Of a stretch of DNA of 7,065 bases, positions 1 to 6,799 are shown piece after piece; positions within the stretch are counted from its first letter, which is position 1; each line of letters begins with the position of its first letter. The DNA comes from an uncultured Burkholderiales bacterium (GTDB taxonomy: Bacteria; Pseudomonadota; Gammaproteobacteria; Burkholderiales; Burkholderiaceae), in the NCBI GenBank assembly GCA_903845315.1, contig CAIMWY010000218.1:1-7065 (forward strand), in the 5' to 3' direction. Below the pieces are notes generated by a model that saw nothing but the letters and a program-made list of their open reading frames with translations, ran no database searches and was not told the DNA's origin. A program made the position numbers and the translations under genes.

Positions 1-1
1 C

Positions 2-1429
2 ATCCACGCTTTGGGCATTGGCGACAAAAAAACCAAAGGCATGAACTGCTTTGCCCACGAGGGTTTGGTCAAACGCGTGGTGGGTGGGCACTGGGTCTGG
101 TCGCCCGCCATGCAGCAACTGGCCGAGGCCGAAAAGATCGAGGCTTACATCTTGCCCGGGGGGGTGTCGTCCCAGCTCATGCGCGAGATCGGCGCGGGCC
201 GGCCCGGCTTGTTCACCCACGTGGGCTTGGGCACGGTGTGTGACCCGCGCTTAAGTGGCGGCAAGATGAACGCCAGCGCCCAAGAAGACCTGAGCGAGGT
301 GGTGCAGATGGATGGGCGCGAGTACCTGCGCTACAAACCTTTTCCCATCCACGTGGCCTTGGTGCGTGCCAGTGCGGCCGACGAAGACGGCAACATCAGC
401 TTCGAACACGAAGCGGCCAACCTAGATTCGCAGTCTTTGGCCCTGGCTGCGCGCAACAGTGGTGGCAAAGTCATTGTGCAAGTCAAAGAGCGTTTGCCAC
501 GTGGCGCGCTCAAGGCGCGTGAGGTGCGCATCCCAGCGGCTTGGGTGGATGCCATCGTGGTCGACCCGGATCAGCGCACCAGCTACGGCATCCCTTTCGA
601 CCCTGCGCTCAGTGGCGAGTTGCACGGTCAGGCCCGCTTGAGCAGCGAAGCGGCCGACCAAGCCGCTGAACAAGCGCAAGCCGCCGAGCAGTTCAGCGAG
701 CGTCAAGCCATTGCGCGCCGTGCGGCGCTGGAGTTGTTCAACACCGACAAAGAACGCCCGGTGGTCAACTACGGCGTGGGCGTGCCCGACGCCGTGGCCA
801 AACTGCTGTCGGCACGCGGCGAGATGCACCGCATCTACCAAACCATCGAACACGGCACCTACGGCGGCACCTTGCTCGACGGCGTGCTGTTTGGCTACGC
901 CCGCAACGCCAGCGCCATGCTCGACGCGGCCACCCAGTTCGATTTTTACGCCGGTGGCGGTTTGGACATTGCCTTTTTGGGCTTTGGCGAATTCGATGCC
1001 CAAGGCAACGTCAACGTGTCGCGTCTGGGCGGCTTGACGGTGGGGCCGGGCGGCTTCATCGACATTGCGCAAAACGCGCGCAAGGTGGTGTTTTGCGGCA
1101 CCTTGGCCGCCAAGGGCGTGCGCTTGCAAACGGGCGACGGTCAGATGCGTGTGCTGCAACAAGGCGCAGTGAAAAAACTGGTGCCGCAGGTGGAGCAAAT
1201 CACCTTCAGCGGTGCGCAGTCGATGGTCCGTGGGCAGCAGGTGCTGTATTTGACCGAGCGTGCCAGTTTTCGTTTGATGCCTCAAGGTGTGGAGCTGTTT
1301 GAAATTGCCCCCGGCATCGACGTGCAGCGCGATGTGCTGGACCAAATGGACTTTGCGCCCCTGCTCGCATCGCCCTTGGGCGTGATGAACGCTGAGCACT
1401 TCTTGTCAGTCACGTCGATGCAGGGGTAG
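2..1429 (+). CDS. Acyl-CoA:acetate/propionate-type CoA-transferase, fused alpha-beta, 5' end outside window
   Basis: A family I CoA-transferase that moves CoA between short-chain acyl-CoAs and free carboxylic acids in the cytoplasm, through a glutamyl-CoA intermediate. The reading frame is open from the window edge (codon 2-4), so the true start lies upstream. By comparison from memory with E. coli YdiF and Ralstonia Pct (about 530-540 aa), roughly 60-70 N-terminal residues are missing. Numbering from the TTG at 11, the alpha half shows GGHW, LPGGV, a CDPR-like loop and REYLRYK; the beta half begins after an alanine/glutamate/glutamine-rich linker near residues 212-232. The predicted catalytic glutamate is Glu280 in TIEHGTYGG. 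Further family marks are QFDFYAGGGLDIAFLG, GNVNVSR, GGFIDI and EIAPGIDVQRDVLDQMDF near the C terminus. The substrate cannot be read from sequence. No intrinsic terminator follows the TAG stop, and any operon partner would be upstream. The long opposite-strand frame over this gene is a composition artefact. Confidence 0.9.
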   Translation: MHALGIGDKKTKGMNCFAHEGLVKRVVGGHWVWSPAMQQLAEAEKIEAYILPGGVSSQLMREIGAGRPGLFTHVGLGTVCDPRLSGGKMNASAQEDLSEVVQMDGREYLRYKPFPIHVALVRASAADEDGNISFEHEAANLDSQSLALAARNSGGKVIVQVKERLPRGALKAREVRIPAAWVDAIVVDPDQRTSYGIPFDPALSGELHGQARLSSEAADQAAEQAQAAEQFSERQAIARRAALELFNTDKERPVVNYGVGVPDAVAKLLSARGEMHRIYQTIEHGTYGGTLLDGVLFGYARNASAMLDAATQFDFYAGGGLDIAFLGFGEFDAQGNVNVSRLGGLTVGPGGFIDIAQNARKVVFCGTLAAKGVRLQTGDGQMRVLQQGAVKKLVPQVEQITFSGAQSMVRGQQVLYLTERASFRLMPQGVELFEIAPGIDVQRDVLDQMDFAPLLASPLGVMNAEHFLSVTSMQG

Positions 1430-1632
1430 TTCAAAAGAACTCACTCTGAGGCTTGGCATGCCAGGTGGCAGTGCCGCATCGTGCGGGGCTCAGCCAGCGG
1501 CAATAATTCACCGTTGCAAGAAGCCATTAAAGCTTCTGATGCACCGAGCCGATACCAGCTGACCTGCCTAAAGCGGAGACGCTGTGCGTGTCGGTTTGGG
1601 GCGTTTCGTCTGATGCACCCACTCAAAAGTGA
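1430..1632. other. Intergenic region with palindrome, hairpins and a direct repeat
   Basis: These 203 bases separate the CoA-transferase from the carbonic anhydrase gene. I see no convincing coding sequence. A perfect palindrome TGGCATGCCA lies at 1454-1463. Two small hairpins are visible: CCGCA/TGCGG with a TCG loop at 1474-1486, and AGAAGC/GCTTCT with a 7-base loop at 1519-1537. None is followed by a T-run, so none is a standard intrinsic terminator. The 11-mer TCTGATGCACC occurs twice. No good -35/-10 pair stands out, although the carbonic anhydrase promoter is most likely here. A short opposite-strand frame at 1441-1626 has no recognisable domain and no good ribosome binding site. Confidence 0.6.
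1535..1619. repeat. Pair of 11-base direct repeats (TCTGATGCACC)
   Basis: The identical 11-mer TCTGATGCACC is found at 1535-1545 and at 1609-1619, a period of 74 bases. The second copy ends 13 bases before the carbonic anhydrase start codon. An 11-base exact match within 200 bases is unlikely but not impossible by chance. It could be a pair of regulator sites or part of a dispersed intergenic repeat; the sequence alone does not decide. Confidence 0.5.
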
Positions 1633-2835
1633 ATGGCCATGAAAAAATATCTACGCTTAATTGTTGAAGTTGTCATGGGTCTGCTGCTGGCAGGCTCCTT
1701 GGCTGTGTCCTATTGGAGCTACACCGGTAAAACCCATGCCATGCATGAGTTGACCGATGCCAGCGAAGGCATCACCGAAGTCCAAGAGGAACTCGACAAA
1801 CTCACCAAAGAACTGGCAGAAGCCAAAGAAAAAGCCGAAGAACTCGAGCCAGCCGCCAAAGAGCTGGCTGCAGTCAAAGACTCGTTCGCCAATGGTGTGG
1901 TGCTGCAAGACTACGAAGCCTTCATCAAGGCTCAAAAAGGCCCGATCATCAGCGAACGCCAATTGGGCTTGGGCGCTTTGCGCCTCTTGACCAAAGGCGC
2001 GCAAGACCCTGAGACGGTCAGCGCCTTCCAAAAAGCGCTGGAGATGGCCGAGTGGTCGTCCCGCCTGAAGTCGATTTGTGCGGCCCAAAACGCCTTGGCC
2101 GCAGCCGGTCAAAAAGTCAAAGTGCTGGCCGATTGCGCCGCTGAAAAAGAATCTGGCCATGGCAAAAAAGGTCATGCCGTGCATTGGGACTACGCGGGTG
2201 AAATGGGCCCAGAGAACTGGGGTGACGAGTTCCCCACCTGCGGCAAAGGCGTCAAGCAGTCACCGTTGAATATCACTGGCCCATTTGAGAAATCAAAAGA
2301 CACCTTGGTGGTCAACTACAAAGAAGGCCCGCTGAAAATTTTGAACAATGGCCACACCATCCAAGTCAACGTGGAGCCAGGCAGCACCCTCAAGATCAAC
2401 AAAGACGTCTACAACCTGTTGCAATTCCACTTCCACCGCCCCAGCGAAGAGCAAATTGACGGCAAGCCCATGGCCATGGTGGCGCACTTTGTGCACAAAA
2501 ACGCCGAAGGCAAGTTGGCCGTGTTGGGCGTGTTGCTCAACGAGGGCAAAGACAACGACGCCATCAAAGTGCTGTGGGACAACGCGCCTAAGAGCGAAGG
2601 CCCTGAAGTGATGCCCGAGAAGGTCAAGTTCAACCCCAGCAGCTTGGTGCCAGCCGCCCTCACGCATTACAGCTACGAAGGCTCACTCACCACACCCCCT
2701 TGTACCGAAGGTGTGAACTTCTACATCCTCAAAACCACGGTGGACATCGCCAAGAAACAAGTGGCCGACTTCCCCTTCAAGCGCAATGCACGCCCGGTGC
2801 AACCGTTGAACGGGCGCAAGATCAACGCCAACTGA
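1633..2835 (+). CDS. Membrane-anchored alpha-carbonic anhydrase with N-terminal coiled coil
   Basis: A zinc enzyme interconverting CO2 and bicarbonate, predicted to face the periplasm. Residues 9-30 form one hydrophobic segment after KK and R residues (signal anchor or long signal peptide), oddly carrying Glu12. Residues 47-85 form a regular heptad coiled coil (I47, V50, L54, L57, L61, A64, A68, L71, A75, L78). Residues 86-170 look helical and unrecognised, with Cys149 and Cys168. The alpha-CA domain spans about 184-400: zinc ligands His266 and His268 (QFHFHRP) and His285 (AHFVH), proton-shuttle His241 (NNGH), gatekeeper Glu272 and Thr353 (LTTPPC), and the probable disulfide Cys203-Cys357 seen in bacterial members. 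At 400 aa it far exceeds the usual 220-250 aa of bacterial alpha-CAs. The start at 1633 has only a weak Shine-Dalgarno (AAAGTG); the ATG at 1639 is an equally possible start. The gene appears monocistronic and ends at its own terminator. Confidence 0.9.
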   Translation: MAMKKYLRLIVEVVMGLLLAGSLAVSYWSYTGKTHAMHELTDASEGITEVQEELDKLTKELAEAKEKAEELEPAAKELAAVKDSFANGVVLQDYEAFIKAQKGPIISERQLGLGALRLLTKGAQDPETVSAFQKALEMAEWSSRLKSICAAQNALAAAGQKVKVLADCAAEKESGHGKKGHAVHWDYAGEMGPENWGDEFPTCGKGVKQSPLNITGPFEKSKDTLVVNYKEGPLKILNNGHTIQVNVEPGSTLKINKDVYNLLQFHFHRPSEEQIDGKPMAMVAHFVHKNAEGKLAVLGVLLNEGKDNDAIKVLWDNAPKSEGPEVMPEKVKFNPSSLVPAALTHYSYEGSLTTPPCTEGVNFYILKTTVDIAKKQVADFPFKRNARPVQPLNGRKINAN

Positions 2836-2858
2836 TCAAGGGCCTGACGCTCAAGTGC

Positions 2859-2886
2859 AACGCCTGCGGAAGCAGGCGTTTTTTTT
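2859..2886 (+). terminator. Intrinsic terminator of the carbonic anhydrase gene
   Basis: A perfect 9-base stem, AACGCCTGC (2859-2867) with GCAGGCGTT (2872-2880), closes a GGAA tetraloop and runs directly into an eight-T tract (2879-2886). It lies 23 bases after the stop codon of the carbonic anhydrase. This is a classic Rho-independent terminator on the plus strand. Confidence 0.92.
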
Positions 2887-2930
2887 GACTGAGCGCTGCG
2901 ACATTGACGCTCCAAGATATACCGCCCAAT

Positions 2931-2953
2931 AAAAACCCCGCCGAGGCGGGGTT
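2931..2953 (-). terminator. Intrinsic terminator of the fliKLMN operon
   Basis: Read on the minus strand, a GC-rich stem CCCCGC/GCGGGG (plus-strand 2936-2941 and 2946-2951, tetraloop between) is followed by five Us (plus-strand As at 2931-2935); flanking A/T pairs lengthen the stem. It begins about 21 bases after the fliN stop codon and closes the flagellar operon. It faces the carbonic anhydrase terminator, so convergent read-through is blocked from both sides. Confidence 0.9.
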
Positions 2954-2974
2954 GTGATGTGCAAGTTCAGAGGT

Positions 2975-3391
2975 TTAGATCAGTTTTAAACGCTCAGAAG
3001 AAGGCACCACACGGGTCAGGCGCACGCCGTAGCGGTCGTTCACCAACACGATTTCGCCCTGGGCAACCACCGAATTGTTAACCAACAAGTCCAGAGGTTC
3101 TCCTGCAATGCGGTCGAGCTCAACCACACTGCCTTGGGTCAGACGCATCAGGTCTTTGATCTTGATTTGTGCACGACCCACTTCGATCGACAAGGTCACC
3201 GAAATGTTTTGCAACACCTCAGGGTTGATGTTGCCCGGCGCCATGGGCTTAAAGTCTTCCAGCGACGGGTCGAGACCATCCTCATGCTCGGGCGCATGCT
3301 CGTCGTGTTCGGCTGCTGTGGTGGCCTCAGTTTCGGTGGCGCTGGCAGCGTCATCGTCTTCGGGTTTTGGGTCTTCGTTTTTGTCAGTCAT
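2975..3391 (-). CDS. fliN: Flagellar motor switch protein FliN
   Basis: A cytoplasmic C-ring protein that, with FliM, makes up the lower rotor ring, helps switch rotation direction and docks export cargo through FliH. The 138-residue protein has a SpoA (surface presentation of antigens) domain at about residues 58-135, with family features such as LSIEVGRAQIKIKDLMRLTQG, VVAQGEIVLVND and YGVRLTRVVPSSERLK. The first 50 or so residues are a disordered-looking tail rich in Asp, Glu, Ala and His, which is common in proteobacterial FliN. The start is supported by AGGA six bases before ATG and by a gap of only 15 bases after fliM. A terminator follows the stop, so this is the last gene of the operon; no fliO follows. 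Confidence 0.96.
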   Translation of the reverse strand: MTDKNEDPKPEDDDAASATETEATTAAEHDEHAPEHEDGLDPSLEDFKPMAPGNINPEVLQNISVTLSIEVGRAQIKIKDLMRLTQGSVVELDRIAGEPLDLLVNNSVVAQGEIVLVNDRYGVRLTRVVPSSERLKLI

Positions 3392-3406
3392 AGGAGGTCC
3401 TGTTTC

Positions 3407-4399
3407 TCAAAGTTTGCCGTGAACATGTTCGTGGTCAATTTGCACGGCCACTTGCGAGCCCCGCGTTCCCACATTGACGTGGAAAGTTGGCACCTCATGG
3501 GCGCTCATCAAGGCCGTGTCGTCTTTCTTGAAGAACAACAACTCACCTTCTTGCAAGTTGTTGAGGTGGTGCAGCGTGGTTTTGATTTCACCCATGGTGA
3601 CTTGAAGCTCGAGCTTCGCGTCTCCCACGGCCGCTGCCAATTCTTTGCGCCATTTACGGTCAGACTCTTCGTTGCCTTCGCTGCTTTGCACACGGCTGCT
3701 GAGCAATTCGCGAATCGGTTTCAAGGTGGCGTAGGGATACACCAAGTCAATAAAGCCTTTGCCGCCACTGACGGTGGCGTCAGCATCAAAGCGGCTCAAA
3801 ACCACCAAGTCGTTTTCATCCGCAATTTGTGCAAATTGTGGGTTGATCTCTGAGCTCACGTGCTCGCATTCGATGGGCATCAAAGGCCCCCAAGCTTCGG
3901 TCAGTGAGCGAAAGAAAACTTCCAGAATAATTTTGATGATGCGTGTTTCAGTTGGCGTGAACAAACGGCCCGAGGGCAACTCGCCCACACCTTTGCCAAA
4001 CCCACCAAAGAAACTGTCGAGTGAGCTGAACACCACATTGGGGTCGATGATGATCACCGAATTGCCCCGCAGCGGATTCATGCGCACGATGTTCACCGAC
4101 AAAGGCGCTTTGAGCCCTTTGAGGTAGTCACCAAACTTCAAGATCTGTACTCGGGTCGGATTGACCCGCGGGCTGGTGCGCAACACTTCGAGCAAACCCA
4201 GGCGGAACAATCGAATGAAACGTTCGTTGATCATGTCGACCGACGAAACGTTCACACCCAGGCTGCTGTCTTCGCTGGCCAGGTCGTGCTTGCGCACCCG
4301 AGCACGGGTGTTAAAGCCGGTGTCAGTCTCGATCGAACCGTCACGCACCCCGTCAGACAGGGCGGCCAGTTCTTCTTGCGAGAGCAGGTTTGAGTTCAT
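3407..4399 (-). CDS. fliM: Flagellar motor switch protein FliM
   Basis: The C-ring protein that binds phosphorylated CheY and transmits the switching signal to FliG. The 330-residue length is normal for the family. The N-terminal CheY-P-binding peptide is LSQEELAAL (residues 6-14). The CheC-like middle domain spans about 45-235 and contains the FliG-contact motif GGFG (132-135), FTPTETR (147-153), LTEAWGPLMP (166-175) and SEINPQ (183-188). A C-terminal SpoA domain (about 255-325) pairs with FliN. The gene starts 12 bases after the fliL stop with no clear Shine-Dalgarno, so its translation is probably coupled to fliL. It is followed by fliN after 15 bases. Confidence 0.97.
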   Translation of the reverse strand: MNSNLLSQEELAALSDGVRDGSIETDTGFNTRARVRKHDLASEDSSLGVNVSSVDMINERFIRLFRLGLLEVLRTSPRVNPTRVQILKFGDYLKGLKAPLSVNIVRMNPLRGNSVIIIDPNVVFSSLDSFFGGFGKGVGELPSGRLFTPTETRIIKIILEVFFRSLTEAWGPLMPIECEHVSSEINPQFAQIADENDLVVLSRFDADATVSGGKGFIDLVYPYATLKPIRELLSSRVQSSEGNEESDRKWRKELAAAVGDAKLELQVTMGEIKTTLHHLNNLQEGELLFFKKDDTALMSAHEVPTFHVNVGTRGSQVAVQIDHEHVHGKL

Positions 4400-4411
4400 G
4401 AGATTTTTGGT

Positions 4412-5002
4412 TTACTGCATCACAAAAGAAGTGAAGAAAACGTCTTCAATGCCACCAAAGTCTTCGTACTTCATCAGCATGTCGTTCATCACCACTTTGA
4501 TTTTCGCAGCCAGTTCGGTTCGGAAATCTGGTTTGGCTGTGTCGGCCTCGGTGGATTGGCGCATCACATCCAAGATGGCTGAGCGGATGGCGAACTCGTG
4601 TTTTTTGACGTTGTCAAACACGCGGTTGTCATAGTGCGTCATGACCGCAATTTGCACCACCATCACTTTTTTGCTGCTGCTGATGTTGGTCATGAACTCT
4701 TTGTCGATTTGAAGATAGGTGTTTTCAAAGCGCGTGGCTTCGGCTTCCTTCTTCACTTTCGATGGGCCCTCTGGCATGGCGTGTGCCTCTTCGGCCGCCT
4801 TGTCGAGTTCGTCCACCTTTTCATGGGCGGCCGCTTCGCTCTTGTGTGCGAAGTAGCCCGACATGAAAAGTGTGCCAAATACCACCGACACAATCAAAAG
4901 AATGACCGACAAAACGATCACTGCGATCAGAAGAATCGGCTTCTTCTTTTTCGGTTCGGCTTCAACCTCTTCGGTTGCTGGGGCTGCTGCTGCGTCTGCC
5001 AT
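4412..5002 (-). CDS. fliL: Flagellar basal body-associated protein FliL
   Basis: A single-pass inner-membrane protein that surrounds or stabilises the MotAB stator units near the basal body. The 196-residue protein has a short cytoplasmic N terminus (Ala/Glu-rich, then KKKK at 18-21), one membrane helix at about 23-47, a charged periplasmic linker (52-88) and the FliL domain (about 90-196). The domain shows YLQIDKEFMTNI, a VVQIAVMTHYD strand and the characteristic C-terminal end VFFTSFVMQ. The start is well supported: AGGAG (plus-strand 5011-5015) lies eight bases before ATG. It follows fliK by 37 bases and precedes fliM by 12, so the three are almost certainly co-transcribed. Confidence 0.95.
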   Translation of the reverse strand: MADAAAAPATEEVEAEPKKKKPILLIAVIVLSVILLIVSVVFGTLFMSGYFAHKSEAAAHEKVDELDKAAEEAHAMPEGPSKVKKEAEATRFENTYLQIDKEFMTNISSSKKVMVVQIAVMTHYDNRVFDNVKKHEFAIRSAILDVMRQSTEADTAKPDFRTELAAKIKVVMNDMLMKYEDFGGIEDVFFTSFVMQ

Positions 5003-5039
5003 GTTGCGTACTCCTGTTGTTCAGATTGTCGTGCGTCAT

Positions 5040-6767
5040 TTATGCATAGAGGTCAAGCAAGGACGCACTGGCCTTGGCTGTTGCGGCGACATCACCTGTG
5101 GTGCTGTCACTGCCCTTGACTTGCGAGAGTGAATTGTCCCCAACTTGAGCCTGTTTGGAAGCGTTTTTGGAGGGGTTTTGCTGTGCGCCACGATTGTCAT
5201 GGCCAATTTGTACCTGTCCGGCTTGAATGCCAAAGTTTTCAAGTGCGTCGCGCAAACGCTGGCTGCTGTTTTGCAGCAAGTCGCGTGTGAGCGGATTGTC
5301 AGCTTGGATCATGGCGTTGAGTTTGCCGTCTTTCATCTCCAATTGAATCTCCACCCCTCCTAAGTTGGCAGGGCGCAAACCAAATTTCATTTTCCATTCG
5401 CCATCGCTGAGTTGCTTGTGCATGCGAGCGGCCATCTCGGTGGCCATTTTGTCGCTGAGTTGGTCATAGACCTCACTCATGAGAACTTGCGAAGCGCTTT
5501 GCGTGCTGTTGGTTGCTGAGCCTTGGTTGGGCAACACTTGGCGGGCCATGTTCTGGGCAAATGCACCCGCACCGCTGTCGCTGTTGCTGCCACCTTGCGA
5601 AGTGGCTGACTCACCACCGGCAGCGCCGGGATCAAAGTTGACCACCAAGCTGTTGATGTCATGCTCGTTCAAACCGCCGCCCAACATCGACAGCACCGAG
5701 GCAGTGCTTGGGGTTGCGCTGGCGTTTTTGCCCGACAAGCCGTTTAAACCTGTCGTTGCCACGGCGGCTGGCAAGACGTTTATTTCCATGTGTTGAATGT
5801 TCGCCAAGTCGGTGGGCGCCAGTCCTTGCAAGGCATCGCCCAAGGTAGGCTGCACCGCTTGGCCTGCGTTCGCAGTGTGAGTTGCCGCGTCCGACGTCAC
5901 GCCGAACTGGGCCAGTTGGGTCGGGGTTGACAGCACGGGGCTGGCTGAGTTTTGCAACTTGTCAGCTATTTGTGCCGCAGGATTGGTCAGGGCAGCGTTC
6001 AAATCGGTAGAGCCATCTGTGGGAGTCGTCGTGGCGGGCATCGTGCCTGCTGGCGCGGCGTCAGCCGCAGACCCCATCAGCTTTTGAATGGCCGCTTCGT
6101 CCAAGCCCATAGACTTGGCAAAAGCTGTCAGGCTTTCTGGGCTTGGCGCTTTGCCTGGGTCGGTGATGATGCGCATGTGTGGGCTGAGCTCCACGGTGCG
6201 CAAGCTGGTGTGGCTGGCGTCACTGCTGGGCAGTGCGACATCTTTCAAATAAGGATTGCCTTTGAGTGCCTGGGCGCGAACCTCTACGCTGGCCGGTGTA
6301 GGTAACACGGCTGCTGCAACGGGCACTGTGACCGCAGCTGTATCAGACGCGGGCGTTGTGTTGTCAAGGTCTTGTTTCTTATAGGCACGCTGGCTCACAT
6401 GCGAACGTGCCTGCGCGTCTTTGGGCTCATTTGTTGCATCTCGGGCACGGTCAGCGCTTTGGGCTTGGCCCTCTTGCTGATCTTTTGCTTGCCGGTCTGA
6501 TGCTTGCGTGTTTCTTGCATCTGCTTGCGCTTGTGCATTGGCTCGAGTCATTTCGGCCTCGGCCGGTGCTTGGGGTGCGGCAAAAGCTTGCCGCTGTGTC
6601 TGCGGCATGCGTTCAAATTGCCGCGCCATGATCTTGGCGAAATCCAGCCCTAGGCTGGCACCCGCGGCAAGACCCACCCCTGCCGCAGCCCCTGCGGGCA
6701 GGGGGGAAGAGGGTGTAGATGGCACCGACGGAGCCGGTGGCATTTGGAGGTAACTGGACAAGTTCAT
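5040..6767 (-). CDS. fliK: Flagellar hook-length control protein FliK
   Basis: An exported molecular ruler that sets hook length and triggers the export switch from hook to filament substrates through FlhB. The 575-residue protein has a long low-complexity N-terminal and central part rich in Ala, Ser, Thr, Gln and Pro, as expected for a secreted ruler. The conserved C-terminal Flg_hook domain lies at about 440-520, marked by LRPANLGGVEIQLEM (464-478) and TRDLLQNSSQRLRDAL (494-509), followed by a polar tail. A more conserved-looking segment sits at about 190-232. The first ATG gives a short hydrophobic, proline-rich N terminus, but the upstream Shine-Dalgarno is weak, so the exact start is less certain than the gene itself. 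It is the first gene of the fliKLMN operon and is divergent from flhA. Confidence 0.93.
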   Translation of the reverse strand: MNLSSYLQMPPAPSVPSTPSSPLPAGAAAGVGLAAGASLGLDFAKIMARQFERMPQTQRQAFAAPQAPAEAEMTRANAQAQADARNTQASDRQAKDQQEGQAQSADRARDATNEPKDAQARSHVSQRAYKKQDLDNTTPASDTAAVTVPVAAAVLPTPASVEVRAQALKGNPYLKDVALPSSDASHTSLRTVELSPHMRIITDPGKAPSPESLTAFAKSMGLDEAAIQKLMGSAADAAPAGTMPATTTPTDGSTDLNAALTNPAAQIADKLQNSASPVLSTPTQLAQFGVTSDAATHTANAGQAVQPTLGDALQGLAPTDLANIQHMEINVLPAAVATTGLNGLSGKNASATPSTASVLSMLGGGLNEHDINSLVVNFDPGAAGGESATSQGGSNSDSGAGAFAQNMARQVLPNQGSATNSTQSASQVLMSEVYDQLSDKMATEMAARMHKQLSDGEWKMKFGLRPANLGGVEIQLEMKDGKLNAMIQADNPLTRDLLQNSSQRLRDALENFGIQAGQVQIGHDNRGAQQNPSKNASKQAQVGDNSLSQVKGSDSTTGDVAATAKASASLLDLYA

Positions 6768-6799
6768 GGTGTTTCAAATCGAGTTGGCCCAGGAATAAA

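Noticed and set aside
422..1399. A 325-codon open frame on the minus strand inside the CoA-transferase gene
   Set aside because: It is antisense to a clearly conserved enzyme; its product is rich in His, Ala, Gln and Val in the pattern expected from the reverse of GC-rich codons, with no domain or ribosome binding site.
1464..1478. GG-N10-GC spacing resembling a sigma-54 promoter ahead of the carbonic anhydrase gene
   Set aside because: Only the GG and GC dinucleotides fit; the -24 (TGGCAC) and -12 (TTGC) contexts do not match.
1441..1626. A 61-codon minus-strand open frame between the CoA-transferase and carbonic anhydrase genes
   Set aside because: No known motif, rich in Arg, Cys and His in a shadow-like way, no good ribosome binding site; better explained as non-coding or repeat sequence.
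3392..3397. Perfect AGGAGG on the plus strand, looking like a strong ribosome binding site
   Set aside because: No start codon follows at a usable distance on the plus strand. On the mRNA strand it reads CCTCCT just before the fliN ATG; the real site there is the AGGA six bases upstream.
3134..3853. A 239-codon plus-strand open frame opposite fliN and fliM
   Set aside because: It spans two well-supported genes on the other strand, has no recognisable domain, and begins inside fliN; a shadow frame.
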